A model generated the notes under the pieces. The model saw nothing but the letters and a program-made list of their open reading frames with translations, did not search any database and had not been told where the DNA came from. Both the position numbers and the translations under genes were made by a program. A stretch of 64,000 nt of DNA from Cytobacillus massiliigabonensis (lineage in GTDB: Bacteria > Bacillota > Bacilli > Bacillales > Cytobacillaceae): positions 1,889,932 through 1,953,931 of the forward strand of contig NZ_LT904904.1 of NCBI RefSeq assembly GCF_900199725.1. The letters run 5' to 3'. Each line of letters begins with the position of its first letter. The first letter of the stretch is position 1. Shown in pieces: positions 26,499 to 35,452 of the stretch.

Positions 26499-27200
26499 AT
26501 GCGAAAAGTGAGCCTATTTTTATCTATACTGATAATTTCTCTAGCATTAATGGGCAGTTCTCAAGCAGCAATGGGCGGCATCCAGCTAAAAGATTACCCC
26601 AATCACTCGACTTTAAAAAAATCACTTGTGCTTAATTCCTCAGCTGTTCTAGCAAGCATCATTCTTTTGCCAACGGATCCGTTTGATGAGCGTGAAGCCG
26701 CACAAATTATTTCTAGAGTAGATAATTTGCCGTTTTCCTTATTATCAAAAGTAGGGGAAGAAAATATTAAACTTAAATTATTTATTGGCAGGCTAACTGA
26801 TAATCCAACGGCGGCTCATCTTGAAGGTATGATTCCAAGAGGATATAAGGGAGGAACTACATGGGATGATGTACCTGGCATTGGAGGTTCCAAAACAGTT
26901 CTTGTGAAGATTGGATTCAGTGAAAAGGGAAGCGGACATAGCTCTGTAAATTTGGAACTCCATGAGCTGGCTCATTCCATTGACCGCTATGTTTATGATG
27001 GTATGCGGAATAATCAGAAATTCTTAAAGATTTGGAAGAAGGAAAAACAGTCATTATTCGCTAAGCAGGATTATTTCTTAGCCTTTCCAGAGGAGTATTT
27101 TGCAGAAACCTTTGCGATGTATTTTCTTGGCGGGGATTCGAGGAATCTTCTCAAGGTGAAGGCACCTGAAACATATCGTTTCATAAAAAGCTTAAAATAG
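26499..27200 (+). CDS. secreted anthrax-lethal-factor-like zinc metalloprotease
   Basis: A 233-residue exported protein. Residues 1-26 are a signal peptide (LSILIISLALMGSSQAA). The catalytic motif HELAHSID at about residue 163 is an HExxH zinc site, and the downstream EEYFAETFAMYFLG near 204 supplies the third ligand region typical of the lethal-factor-like (ATLF) and Pro-Pro endopeptidase group. ATG 26499 follows AGAAGGTG. A TATAAT at 26437-26442 may be its own -10. It lies between the Ter island and thyA. Its substrate is unknown; a role in surface protein processing is possible. Confidence 0.82.
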   Translation: MRKVSLFLSILIISLALMGSSQAAMGGIQLKDYPNHSTLKKSLVLNSSAVLASIILLPTDPFDEREAAQIISRVDNLPFSLLSKVGEENIKLKLFIGRLTDNPTAAHLEGMIPRGYKGGTTWDDVPGIGGSKTVLVKIGFSEKGSGHSSVNLELHELAHSIDRYVYDGMRNNQKFLKIWKKEKQSLFAKQDYFLAFPEEYFAETFAMYFLGGDSRNLLKVKAPETYRFIKSLK

Positions 27201-27271
27201 GGGAAAGTATTTTTTTACCCCTCCTAATTTGATACAATAAAAACAATGCGAAAATAAAAGGTTGGGTTGAA

Positions 27272-28066
27272 ATGAAACAATATTTAGAGCTTTGCAAGCA
27301 TGTCCTTGAAAATGGGGTGAAGAAGGAAGATCGAACAGGAACGGGCACGATTAGTACATTTGGCTATCAAATGCGTTTTAATTTAGCGGAAGGGTTTCCG
27401 CTATTGACAACAAAAAAATTGCATTTACGCTCAATCATTTATGAATTGCTTTGGTTTTTAAATGGGGATACAAATGTTAAATTCCTTCAAGATAATGGGG
27501 TAAGAATCTGGAATGAATGGGCGGATGAAAATGGTGAGCTAGGTCCTGTATACGGACATCAATGGCGTTCATGGACAGGGGCAGACGGGAACACGATTGA
27601 TCAGATAAGTGAGCTCATACAGCAAATAAAAACAAATCCTGATTCAAGGCGGATGATCGTAAACGCATGGAATGTCGGTGACCTTGATAAAATGGCTTTG
27701 CCGCCATGCCACTGTATGTTCCAATTTTATGTAGCCGACGGGAAGCTATCATGCCAGCTTTATCAGCGTTCAGCAGATGTATTTCTTGGTGTGCCATTTA
27801 ATACCGCTTCATATGCCTTGCTTACACATATGATTGCACAGGTTTGTGATTTAGAACCTGGTGAATTCATTCATACATTTGGTGATACACATATCTATTT
27901 AAATCATCTCGAACAAATAGAGCTTCAGTTAAGCCGTGAGCCACGTGAACTGCCGAAATTGAAAATAAATTCAGAAGTGAAGGATCTATTTGGCTTTCAA
28001 TTTGAAGACTTTGTTCTCGAAGAATATGATCCACATCCACATATTAAAGGAGTGGTAAGTGTATGA
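27272..28066 (+). CDS. thyA: thymidylate synthase
   Basis: A 264-residue folate-dependent thymidylate synthase that methylates dUMP to dTMP using methylene-THF. Catalytic Cys146 sits in [10 protein letters not shown]. The dUMP-phosphate arginines are in DRTGTGT and [11 protein letters not shown], and the C-terminus [12 protein letters not shown] is typical. By length and position next to dfrA it corresponds to B. subtilis ThyB. It overlaps dfrA by four bases, coupling dTMP synthesis to dihydrofolate recycling. Confidence 0.97.
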   Translation: MKQYLELCKHVLENGVKKEDRTGTGTISTFGYQMRFNLAEGFPLLTTKKLHLRSIIYELLWFLNGDTNVKFLQDNGVRIWNEWADENGELGPVYGHQWRSWTGADGNTIDQISELIQQIKTNPDSRRMIVNAWNVGDLDKMALPPCHCMFQFYVADGKLSCQLYQRSADVFLGVPFNTASYALLTHMIAQVCDLEPGEFIHTFGDTHIYLNHLEQIELQLSREPRELPKLKINSEVKDLFGFQFEDFVLEEYDPHPHIKGVVSV

Positions 28067-28548
28067 TTTCACTTATGTGGGCAATGGATAATAATCGTGT
28101 TATTGGTTTTAATAATCAGCTTCCATGGCATCTTCCAGAAGATTTAAAGTTTTTTAAAAGAACAACGATGGGACATTCAATTGCTATGGGAAGAAAAACA
28201 TGGGATTCCATTGGGCGCCCGCTTCCAGGAAGAGAAAACATCGTCATCACTCGCAATCCTGAATTCACATGTGAAGGATGTACCGCCTTAAATTCAGTTG
28301 AAGCCCTTCTTGAGTATAGCCAGCAAAAAGATGAAGAAATTTTTGTGATCGGCGGGGCGGAGATATTTAAACTCATTCTGCCTGATGCGGACAAGCTTTA
28401 TTTAACTCGAATATACGATGAATTTGAAGGAGATACCTTTTTTCCAGCACTAAATTTGGAAGAATGGTCCTTGCTATCTCGAGAAAAAGGCATTAAAGAT
28501 GAGAATAACCCATATGATTATGAATTTATGATTTATAGAAGAAAATAG
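28063..28548 (+). CDS. dfrA: dihydrofolate reductase
   Basis: A 161-residue chromosomal dihydrofolate reductase that reduces dihydrofolate to tetrahydrofolate with NADPH. The catalytic acid is Asp27 in [18 protein letters not shown]-binding segments are [15 protein letters not shown] near residue 44 and [10 protein letters not shown] near 95. It is translated through an ATGA overlap with thyA, with AAAGGAGTGG upstream. The length and motifs are those of an ordinary housekeeping enzyme, with no sign of a resistance variant type. A strong terminator follows. Confidence 0.96.
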   Translation: MISLMWAMDNNRVIGFNNQLPWHLPEDLKFFKRTTMGHSIAMGRKTWDSIGRPLPGRENIVITRNPEFTCEGCTALNSVEALLEYSQQKDEEIFVIGGAEIFKLILPDADKLYLTRIYDEFEGDTFFPALNLEEWSLLSREKGIKDENNPYDYEFMIYRRK

Positions 28549-28553
28549 TATTT

Positions 28554-28586
28554 AAAAGCTGCTCTTATGTGAGCAGCTTTTTTGTT
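28554..28586 (+). terminator. terminator after dfrA
   Basis: AAAAGCTGCTC (28554-28564) pairs with GAGCAGCTTTT (28571-28581), followed by TTG. Confidence 0.9.
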
Positions 28587-28651
28587 ATTTCTAGTTAAAA
28601 TAGCCTATCTATTATATAATGGTAAGGTTGAGATAGATTGGGAGGAACAGA

Positions 28652-29383
28652 ATGATTCGATTAATCGCATTTGTAGTATATATGATCAGCTATTTAATTT
28701 ATAGTTTGCCGACACTAGCAAAAGTGAAGAAGCTGCGTCCCGAAATGCCAGTTGCTGAAAGGGATCGGCTCATTCATCGATTACCGAGTAAATGGTCAAG
28801 GACAATCATGAAAATAACTGGTTCAACGGTGGAAGTGAAGGGGCAGGAATTTTTGCCTGAAGGTCCAGTTGTGTTCGTTTGCAATCATGAAGGTGATTTC
28901 GATATTCCAGTTTTATTAGCGTTTATCGATAAACCATTTGGCTTTATTTCAAAGGTAGAAGTAAAAAAGGCCCCGATTATTTCATCATGGATGGAAGTAA
29001 TGAATTGTGTCTTTATTGATCGTAAAGATCGGAGAAGCGCGGTACAGTCTATTCGGGATGGAGTAGCAAAACTAAAGAACGGTCATTCTATCGTAATTTT
29101 TCCAGAAGGAACGAGAAGCAAGGGCGGACCTATTGGTGATTTCAAAGCTGGAGGACTGCGATTAGCGAAGGACGCAGGGGTACCAATCGTTCCGATTGGG
29201 ATAAGAGGGACCGCAGATATATTTGAAAAGAATAACCGGCTTGTTCGGCCGGCGAATGTTCAAATTAATATTTGCCAGCCAATTGACCCTCAGCTAATTC
29301 GTGAAAAGGACATGAAGGATGTTGCTGCAGACGTAAGAAATATTATTATTGATAGCTTTAAGAACGAGAAAAAGGCTTCGTAA
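28652..29383 (+). CDS. ypkP: 1-acyl-glycerol-3-phosphate acyltransferase family protein YpkP
   Basis: A 243-residue PlsC-type acyltransferase. One N-terminal membrane helix (about residues 2-22) is followed by the catalytic NHEGDFD (HX4D) motif near 90, the FISKVEVKKAPI segment near 112 and the FPEGTRSKGG motif near 150. It should acylate lysophosphatidic acid or a similar lipid at the inner membrane face. Position after dfrA matches B. subtilis ypkP. The start follows TGGGAGGAA. Confidence 0.9.
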   Translation: MIRLIAFVVYMISYLIYSLPTLAKVKKLRPEMPVAERDRLIHRLPSKWSRTIMKITGSTVEVKGQEFLPEGPVVFVCNHEGDFDIPVLLAFIDKPFGFISKVEVKKAPIISSWMEVMNCVFIDRKDRRSAVQSIRDGVAKLKNGHSIVIFPEGTRSKGGPIGDFKAGGLRLAKDAGVPIVPIGIRGTADIFEKNNRLVRPANVQINICQPIDPQLIREKDMKDVAADVRNIIIDSFKNEKKAS

Positions 29384-29471
29384 GAGTCTAAAACTACTTA
29401 AAGTGTGTCTGAAGATACAATGAAATTGATACTATACAATGGCTTTTCAAATCGATTCTCGAAGCAACTTA

Positions 29472-29588
29472 GGTTCCGACAAGATTGAGCTTGAAAGAGC
29501 AAAAGTAGTCCGAAGTAGCCACAGGTACGACAAAATCGAGCTTAAGAGACTAAAGCTGTCTGAAGTAGCCGCAAGTTCCGACAAATTA
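29472..29588. repeat. degenerate 51-52 bp tandem repeat
   Basis: About 2.3 units. GGTTCCGACAAGATTGAGCT begins at 29472, GGTACGACAAAATCGAGCTT at 29524, and a partial GTTCCGACAAATTAG at 29575. Each full unit also ends with CCGAAGTAGCC or CTGAAGTAGCC. It fills the gap between ypkP and the next gene. A 64-residue open frame crosses it but has no ribosome binding site. Confidence 0.75.
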
Positions 29589-29682
29589 GTATTCATTGTT
29601 TTCCAAAAGTGCAAAATATATAACAAAAAATAGGGTATGAAACTATAGCAGTTTCATACCCTTTTACTTTTGAACAAGTGTG

Positions 29683-29919
29683 TTAGTAAGTGGGATTGAT
29701 CAAATAATCTGTTAACACATTCACCATGTTTTGAAACTCATTTGGATCACAAAATTCCTCAGGAGAAAAATTACTTTTTACCCATTGGATTAATTCGTGT
29801 GGAGTGTTGAAAAATTCCCCACTTGAATCACTCTTGCGAACCATATACCGCCCATTATCCTCATCCAATGTTACTTCCACCGGCAGTGCACAGTCGAGAC
29901 TGCATAATGAAAACTCCAC
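29683..29919 (-). CDS. small conserved hypothetical protein
   Basis: A 78-residue acidic cytosolic protein on the minus strand. GTG at 29917-29919 follows a strong GGGAGGTGG at 29924-29932. The sequence has an N-terminal CSLDCALPVEV segment with two cysteines and a C-terminal helix. I do not recognise the family. It is divergent from ilvA; in B. subtilis this interval holds yplP and yplQ, which are absent. Confidence rests on the ribosome binding site and normal codon use. Confidence 0.7.
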   Translation of the reverse strand: MEFSLCSLDCALPVEVTLDEDNGRYMVRKSDSSGEFFNTPHELIQWVKSNFSPEEFCDPNEFQNMVNVLTDYLINPTY

Positions 29920-30040
29920 CTTTCCACCTCCCGAGAAATAATAGAAATCTTTTTTTCTTAACTTTCGATTAGTATATGTAAAAATCCTTCTTTTCTATTC
30001 GGTTAAATATCGGAAAAATAAAAATTTTTAAATTATATGA

Positions 30041-30068
30041 TTGAAATCAAAAACTCACATGGTATAAT
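30041..30068 (+). promoter_or_regulatory. ilvA sigma-A promoter with extended -10
   Basis: TTGAAA (30041-30046), 16 bases, then TGGTATAAT ending at 30068, 38 bases before ilvA. Confidence 0.7.
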
Positions 30069-30105
30069 GAACAAATTAATATCGGAAGAGAAATGAGGGT
30101 GACAG

Positions 30106-31374
30106 ATGGAACAAAAGATAATAAAGAAAAAATGGGTGCAATTAGAGGAGATTTTGATTGCATACCAGCAATTGAAGGATATTGTTGCCCATACTCCTTT
30201 GCAAAAAAATGAACGCCTTTCAGAAAAATACAGCTGTAATGTTTATCTAAAGAGGGAAGATTTACAGCATGTGCGATCTTTTAAACTTAGAGGAGCCTAC
30301 TACTCAGTAAAATCATTAAATGAAGCAGAGGTTATAAATGGGGTTGTTTGTGCAAGTGCTGGCAATCATGCACAAGGAGTCGCCTATGCTTGCCGTCATT
30401 TAGGTGTTCGCGGAAAAATTTTTATGCCAGCAACAACGCCTAAACAAAAAGTATTACAAGTTGAAATGTTTGGCAGAGAATTTGTCGAAATTATTCTTGT
30501 CGGAGATACTTTTGACGATTCGTATGAACAGGCAATTAAATGTGCTGAGGAAGAACAGTGTGCATTTATCCATCCATTTGACAATGAAAAAGTAATTGCT
30601 GGTCAAGGAACGGTTGCTGTTGAGCTTTTGAATGATTGTGAGGAGCCTGTTGATTACGTTTTTGCAAGCATTGGCGGCGGCGGACTAGTAGCAGGAATCA
30701 GTACGTATGTAAAAAGCATATCCCCAAAGACAAAAATTATTGGTGTTGAACCAGCTGGAGCACCATCAATGCTCACATCTTTGCAAAATAAGTCAGTTAC
30801 TGTATTAGATGAAATTGATAAGTTTGTAGATGGGGCAGCGGTGAAATGTGTAGGATCAAAAACCTTTGATATCTGTTCTGAATTGGTTGATGATGTTTTA
30901 CTCGTTCCTGAGGGAAAGGTTTGTACAACGATTCTGGAGCTGTATAATGAACACGCGATTGTGGCTGAACCAGCAGGTGCTTTGCCAATATCAGCACTCG
31001 ATTTGTATAAAGAGAAAATCATAGGGAAAAATATAGTATGTGTAGTAAGCGGTGGAAATAATGATATTGAGCGGATGCAGGAAATGAAGGAACGGTCATT
31101 ATTATATGAAGGATTATTGCGTTATTTTATTGTGAATTTTCCGCAGAGGGCGGGAGCATTAAGAGAATTTCTCGATGAAGTGCTCGGAAAATCAGATGAT
31201 ATCATCCGTTTTGAATATACGAAAAAAAATAATAAAGAAAATGGCCCAGCATTAGTGGGAATTGAATTGAAGAATAAGAGAGATTACAATAGCTTAATTG
31301 AGCGGATGGATAAAAAGGGGTTTGCTTACAAGGAGATAAATAAGGACAGTAACCTTTTCCATTTGCTAATATAG
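30106..31374 (+). CDS. ilvA: threonine deaminase
   Basis: A 422-residue PLP enzyme that makes 2-oxobutanoate from threonine, the first step of isoleucine synthesis. Schiff-base Lys60 is in SFKLRGAYY. The phosphate-binding loop is SIGGGGLVAG near residue 187. The C-terminal ~85 residues (RYFIVNFPQRAGALREFL onwards) form a single ACT-like regulatory domain for isoleucine feedback, as in the short Bacillus enzyme. It works with ilvD at 12101. It is monocistronic with its own promoter. The 223-base gap after it holds only AT-rich DNA with a weak CACAT/ATGTG hairpin. Confidence 0.95.
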   Translation: MEQKIIKKKWVQLEEILIAYQQLKDIVAHTPLQKNERLSEKYSCNVYLKREDLQHVRSFKLRGAYYSVKSLNEAEVINGVVCASAGNHAQGVAYACRHLGVRGKIFMPATTPKQKVLQVEMFGREFVEIILVGDTFDDSYEQAIKCAEEEQCAFIHPFDNEKVIAGQGTVAVELLNDCEEPVDYVFASIGGGGLVAGISTYVKSISPKTKIIGVEPAGAPSMLTSLQNKSVTVLDEIDKFVDGAAVKCVGSKTFDICSELVDDVLLVPEGKVCTTILELYNEHAIVAEPAGALPISALDLYKEKIIGKNIVCVVSGGNNDIERMQEMKERSLLYEGLLRYFIVNFPQRAGALREFLDEVLGKSDDIIRFEYTKKNNKENGPALVGIELKNKRDYNSLIERMDKKGFAYKEINKDSNLFHLLI

Positions 31375-31597
31375 GTGTATTAGGAGTAATATAGTACATG
31401 TAGCAGTGGTGGTTCATTAACGGCTTTAGAAAAGAAATATAAATTATTCCAGATAGAAATGAAAAAAGTCACATATTTTAAAAATAGGTTTTTAATGTGA
31501 ACTAAATATGAACTTTTTTATTCTTTTCCCACAAGCATCACTAAAACCACTATAATGATACTAGAATGACTAGTAAGCACACTAAGGAGGATGTTTT

Positions 31598-31795
31598 ATG
31601 CTATCAAACATCGGTATTCCTGGATTAATATTAATTCTTGTATTAGCATTAATTATTTTTGGTCCAAAAAAATTGCCTGAAATTGGTCGTGCATTTGGGC
31701 AGACGTTAAGAGAGTTTAAAAAATCCACGCGTGAATTAACAAGTGATGTCATGGAAGAATTTGAAGATGACGATAAGAAAAAAACGGTTAAATAA
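31598..31795 (+). CDS. tatA: twin-arginine translocase subunit TatA
   Basis: A 65-residue pore-forming subunit of the Tat export system for folded proteins. It has one membrane helix (about residues 5-22, [20 protein letters not shown]), the [14 protein letters not shown] hinge with amphipathic helix, and a short charged tail. It resembles Bacillus TatA proteins that also act in place of TatB; no tatB is present. CTAAGGAGG precedes the start, and TATAAT at 31551-31556 may be the -10. An intrinsic terminator overlaps the stop codon and separates it from tatC. Confidence 0.95.
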   Translation: MLSNIGIPGLILILVLALIIFGPKKLPEIGRAFGQTLREFKKSTRELTSDVMEEFEDDDKKKTVK

Positions 31796-31828
31796 GGTGC
31801 AGGATTAAATATCTTGCCCTTTTTTTAT
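31794..31828 (+). terminator. intercistronic terminator between tatA and tatC
   Basis: AAGG(T)GCAGGAT (31794-31805) pairs with ATCTTGCCCTT (31811-31821), with one bulge and one wobble, and runs into a T tract. It begins inside the tatA stop codon. It should be a partial terminator, because tatC has no obvious promoter of its own. Confidence 0.75.
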
Positions 31829-31880
31829 CGTGTTTTTCATCGTTAAATAGAACTTTACTTCAAATTGGCAGGAGAAAAAT

Positions 31881-32639
31881 ATGGCAGATAAAGAATTAAA
31901 TTTAGTTGATCATTTAGATGAATTAAGAAAAAGACTAATTATAACAGTTGGTGCTTTTTTAGTCTTTTTTGTAGTCGGGTTTATATATGTCAAAGATATT
32001 TATCAATGGTTTGTTCGGGATCTCGATGTAAAATTAATTGTTCTTGGTCCAAGTGATATTGTTTGGGTTTACTTTATGATTGCCTCTGTCATTGCAATTG
32101 CAGGAACTATTCCAATTTTAGCATTGCAAATCTGGTTGTTTGTCAAGCCAGCATTAAAACCGATTGAAAGGAAAATCTCTCTTTCATATGTACCCGCCTT
32201 GTTTATATTATTTATCATTGGACTTTGTTTCGGATATTTTGTCATTTTTCCAACAGTGCTAGGTTTTCTAGTTGAATTGGGCGGACAGATGCTAGAGACT
32301 AATTTTACTGCCGATAAGTATTTCCGTTTTATCATGCATATGACGATTCCGTTCGGAATTCTTTTTGAATTGCCGGTAGTGATTATGTTCTTGACATCTC
32401 TCGGTGTAATTAATCCGTATGCCCTACAAAAGATAAGAAAATATGCGTATTTTATTTTAATAGTTATTTCAATTGTTATTTCTCCGCCAGATTTTATGTC
32501 AGATGTTCTTGTTGCAATTCCTTTGCTGTTCTTGTATGAAATAAGTATTAATTTATCAAAAATTGTTTACAAACGTAAGCTGAAAAAAGAAAAGGAATGG
32601 GAAGAAAACAACGAATTTGAAATACTGGACGAGAACTAA
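31881..32639 (+). CDS. tatC: twin-arginine translocase subunit TatC
   Basis: A 252-residue membrane receptor for twin-arginine signal peptides. Six hydrophobic segments are visible. The N-terminal HLDELRKRL motif and the FELPVVIMFLTSLGV segment near residue 160 are family landmarks. The charged tail KRKLKKEKEWEENN is cytoplasmic. AGGAGAAA lies before the start. It forms with tatA a minimal TatAC translocase; no obvious Tat substrate gene is adjacent. Confidence 0.95.
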   Translation: MADKELNLVDHLDELRKRLIITVGAFLVFFVVGFIYVKDIYQWFVRDLDVKLIVLGPSDIVWVYFMIASVIAIAGTIPILALQIWLFVKPALKPIERKISLSYVPALFILFIIGLCFGYFVIFPTVLGFLVELGGQMLETNFTADKYFRFIMHMTIPFGILFELPVVIMFLTSLGVINPYALQKIRKYAYFILIVISIVISPPDFMSDVLVAIPLLFLYEISINLSKIVYKRKLKKEKEWEENNEFEILDEN

Positions 32640-32726
32640 AAATTTTTTTGTCCCCATAAATAGACAGTTTTTGATCGGGAATTAGGGTATAATATAGACA
32701 AACGGGTGAAAAAGAGGATTGATATT

Positions 32727-32978
32727 TTGCTATTCAAAAGCCTAGAGTTCAAAAATGCGGTTGGACAGAAGGTAAAGATCACAGAAATTCCTGTATTAAA
32801 CAAAAATAGCCCTTATTATTTCATGATTCAAGTCCGTTTGCAAGCCTTCATAACATCAATTTATGGGGTTCAAAAAGAGAACAAAATTTACTCATATCGA
32901 GAGTATTTAAAGAGAGTGTTAAAATGGCCTGATTATCAGAAACTATTTAAGACTCCAGAACTAAAAAATAATGCATAA
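32727..32978 (+). CDS. ypmP: DUF2535 family protein YpmP
   Basis: An 83-residue cytosolic protein matching B. subtilis YpmP (DUF2535), found near ilvA in Bacillus. The core LFKSLEFKNAVGQKVKITEI and the SYREYLKRVLKW segment are characteristic. Function is unknown. I chose TTG 32727 over GTG 32706 because AAGAGG at 32712-32717 is well spaced for TTG and the family N-terminus begins at LFKSLEF. A TATAAT at 32688-32693 may be its -10. A strong terminator follows. Confidence 0.85.
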   Translation: MLFKSLEFKNAVGQKVKITEIPVLNKNSPYYFMIQVRLQAFITSIYGVQKENKIYSYREYLKRVLKWPDYQKLFKTPELKNNA

Positions 32979-32985
32979 GTTTTTG

Positions 32986-33017
32986 AGTACCGGCAGATTT
33001 GCCGGTACTTTTTTTTA
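32986..33017 (+). terminator. terminator after ypmP
   Basis: AGTACCGGCA (32986-32995) pairs with TGCCGGTACT (33000-33009), followed by T7. Confidence 0.92.
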
Positions 33018-33023
33018 GCTAAT

Positions 33024-33057
33024 AAAAAAAGTCTGAGCAAATTGCTCAGACTTTTTA
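33024..33057 (-). terminator. terminator of the PCYCGC lipoprotein gene
   Basis: AAAAAGTCTGAGCA and TGCTCAGACTTTTT pair perfectly around a short loop. It overlaps the stop codon of the minus-strand gene and has T tracts on both strands. Confidence 0.88.
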
Positions 33058-33561
33058 ACCTGGAAATGGAGTAGGTGTAGGTTCTGCATACCCATCTTTG
33101 TAGGTATCATCAATATATTGACGAATGTCTTTTATTGATTTCCCTTCGTTTAACATGTTAATGCTTTTTGCTGCTGTATCAAGACATGTGCCGCATCGGG
33201 TTCCATGATCATCCCATACGACTTCGCCATTTTCTTTGTTTTCATGAATAAAACAATCATAATTATCCTTATGTGCAGCTGAATCGCCACATCCACAATA
33301 ACATGGAATATTCTCTAAAAGATCTTGGTATTCTCCAACAGCACTATAAACCATTTGAATTTGTTCATGTTGACCTTCTAGAAATTTTGGCGGTTTTGAA
33401 ATAGAAGCAGTCATTTCGCGTAAATCACCATTTTCTGCATGAAAGGAATGCTTGTTCTGATCCTTCTTTGCTTTCGTTTCCTCCTCAGTTGAAGAACAGG
33501 CCGATAGTAAAACGAAGATAGTTGTAAAAGTTAGGAAATATGCAAATATATTTTTTTTCAT
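33055..33561 (-). CDS. PCYCGC-motif lipoprotein
   Basis: A 168-residue minus-strand lipoprotein. The signal peptide ends in the lipobox LLSAC near residue 22, so the protein is anchored outside the membrane. The defining motif PCYCGCGDSAAHKDNYDCF lies near residue 86, with a second CGTC motif near 123. The cysteine-rich design suggests metal or heme binding, and the SCO1-like ypmQ nearby fits copper or cytochrome handling, but no function is established. ATG 33561 follows TAGGTGAT and is preferred over the ATG ten codons upstream. Confidence 0.85.
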   Translation of the reverse strand: MKKNIFAYFLTFTTIFVLLSACSSTEEETKAKKDQNKHSFHAENGDLREMTASISKPPKFLEGQHEQIQMVYSAVGEYQDLLENIPCYCGCGDSAAHKDNYDCFIHENKENGEVVWDDHGTRCGTCLDTAAKSINMLNEGKSIKDIRQYIDDTYKDGYAEPTPTPFPG

Positions 33562-33764
33562 ATAATCACCTATTTTCTCTTTATTATTCACTTCAATAAC
33601 ATCATAGCATAATTAAAATTGCTGATTGATTAAAAAACAGCCTAAATAATCTTGAAAAACATAATTGTGCTTAAATCGTAAAATTTTGTGTTTTTAGAGG
33701 ATTTATGTAAACCTCTGTCGAATGGAAAGTTTATAAAGTGGAAAAAGGACTCGGTGAACGAATA

Positions 33765-35381
33765 ATGAAGGAACAATTAAACAACTTGCCTTTATTCAGA
33801 AAAATTTTGTTATTCTCCTTTTTTGTAAGCTTAATTCTAGTTATTTCGACAGCCGGAATTAGTCTATTGCTTCAAACGAAGCAAATGGAAAAGCAGCTCC
33901 GGTTTCGCGTTGTTGAAATGTCAACATTATGGGGGACAATCCTTAATATCGATGACTTAAAAAATGTAAAAGCGGAAAGAAGTCTTGATCATCCTTCTTT
34001 TCAATCCTTGAAGTATAGCATATCTCTTGTCAATGAAAATGCTCCATATTCAAACGCTTTCTTACTTGCACCAGAAGTTTCTGCTGCTGGAGAGTTATTT
34101 GTTCTTGTTAGCTCAGAAGACTACGAAAAAAAGGGCGTGAAGTCGCTCTCTTCCTTGAAAGTTGATGGAACATTTTTAAAATCGTTCAATGAAGCTATAC
34201 AAAATGAGAAGATTGTTTCTAGTCCGCTGTATCGGGATGAATTAGGTCTTTGGATTACCTCTTTTGTGCCAATTTCAGATCATAATGGCAAAGTGGCTGC
34301 TATTTTAGCAATGGATATTAATGCTGCCATCCTAAGTGAATACCAAAAGAATATTACCCTTTATCTTATCGGAATCTTTTTTGTTCTTATAATTATTTAT
34401 TATTTCGTATTGAAGAGAGGCTTAAGGAAATTTCTGAATCCTGTGAATGAAATAATTTCTGGGTTTAACGAAGTTAGTAAAGGAAATTTTGAAGTGAAAT
34501 TAAAGACGGCTGACCAGTCAGATTTAGGAATATTGGTCGAACGATTTAATGCAATGACGAATCAGCTCTCACAACTTTTTGACCGTTTATCAGCAACGAC
34601 TGAACAATTTGGAACTGGGAATAAAAATATGGCTCCATTGCATAGATTTGAAGAGGCTATTGATGAAATGGAACAAATTCTGCATAGAACAAAAATCCAG
34701 CGTGAGCTCCAGCGTGCAGAAAAAATGAATGCGATTGGACAGCTGGCTGCCTCAGTTGCTCATGAAATTAGAAATCCAATGACTGTTGTGAAAGGGTTTT
34801 TGCAAATTTTCTTGGCAAAAGAACAGATGAGTGAAGAAGAACGAATGTATATTAGACTGATGATTGAAGAGATGCATAGGGCAGAAACGATTATTAATGA
34901 TTACTTATCCTTGGCTAAGCCTGATATTGAACATATGGAATTGGTGGATGCAGGTGAGTTTGCTTCTAGGGTAATGGATTTAATGAACTCATATGCAATG
35001 ATGTCGAAGAATATTTCGATTGAGATCAGTCTAAACCATGGGGTATACATAAAGAGTAATCCAAGTGAATTAAGGCAAGTCCTCATAAACATATTAAAAA
35101 ATGGCATTGAAGCTATGAAAGACGGTGGCAATTTAAATCTATCTGTTTATAAGGAAAATGGATATGGTGTGTTTAAAATTAGTGACACCGGCATAGGTAT
35201 GTCAAAAGCTGAATTGGAAAGATTAGGTACACCCTTTTATTCATTAAAGGAGAAAGGGACAGGCATCGGAATGATGGTATGCTATCAGATTATAGAAAGA
35301 ATGAAAGGAAAGATAGCGGTGGAAAGCGAAGTTGGCATCGGAACTACATTTAAAATTTTTATCCCATTAGCTGAAGAATGA
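33765..35381 (+). CDS. orphan membrane sensor histidine kinase
   Basis: A 538-residue sensor kinase. Membrane helices at about residues 15-38 and 198-218 flank an extracytoplasmic sensing domain of ~160 residues. A HAMP segment follows (about 220-270). The phosphoacceptor is in ASVAHEIRNPM near 325, and the ATPase boxes are NILKNGIEAM (N), DTGIGM (G1) and GTGIGM (G2). No response regulator is adjacent, so it may feed a distant regulator; orphan kinases of this HisKA build in Bacillus often act on Spo0F. GTG 33738 is an alternative start. Confidence 0.88.
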   Translation: MKEQLNNLPLFRKILLFSFFVSLILVISTAGISLLLQTKQMEKQLRFRVVEMSTLWGTILNIDDLKNVKAERSLDHPSFQSLKYSISLVNENAPYSNAFLLAPEVSAAGELFVLVSSEDYEKKGVKSLSSLKVDGTFLKSFNEAIQNEKIVSSPLYRDELGLWITSFVPISDHNGKVAAILAMDINAAILSEYQKNITLYLIGIFFVLIIIYYFVLKRGLRKFLNPVNEIISGFNEVSKGNFEVKLKTADQSDLGILVERFNAMTNQLSQLFDRLSATTEQFGTGNKNMAPLHRFEEAIDEMEQILHRTKIQRELQRAEKMNAIGQLAASVAHEIRNPMTVVKGFLQIFLAKEQMSEEERMYIRLMIEEMHRAETIINDYLSLAKPDIEHMELVDAGEFASRVMDLMNSYAMMSKNISIEISLNHGVYIKSNPSELRQVLINILKNGIEAMKDGGNLNLSVYKENGYGVFKISDTGIGMSKAELERLGTPFYSLKEKGTGIGMMVCYQIIERMKGKIAVESEVGIGTTFKIFIPLAEE

Positions 35382-35452
35382 AGTAATGAAAATATTGCCA
35401 TTTCTTCCTCCTTCCTGAATATGTTTATGAATAGGAGGTGGGTGGCGTAAAA

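Noticed and set aside
29439..29633. 64-residue open frame after ypkP
   Set aside because: No ribosome binding site, and the frame simply reads through the 51-bp degenerate tandem repeat.
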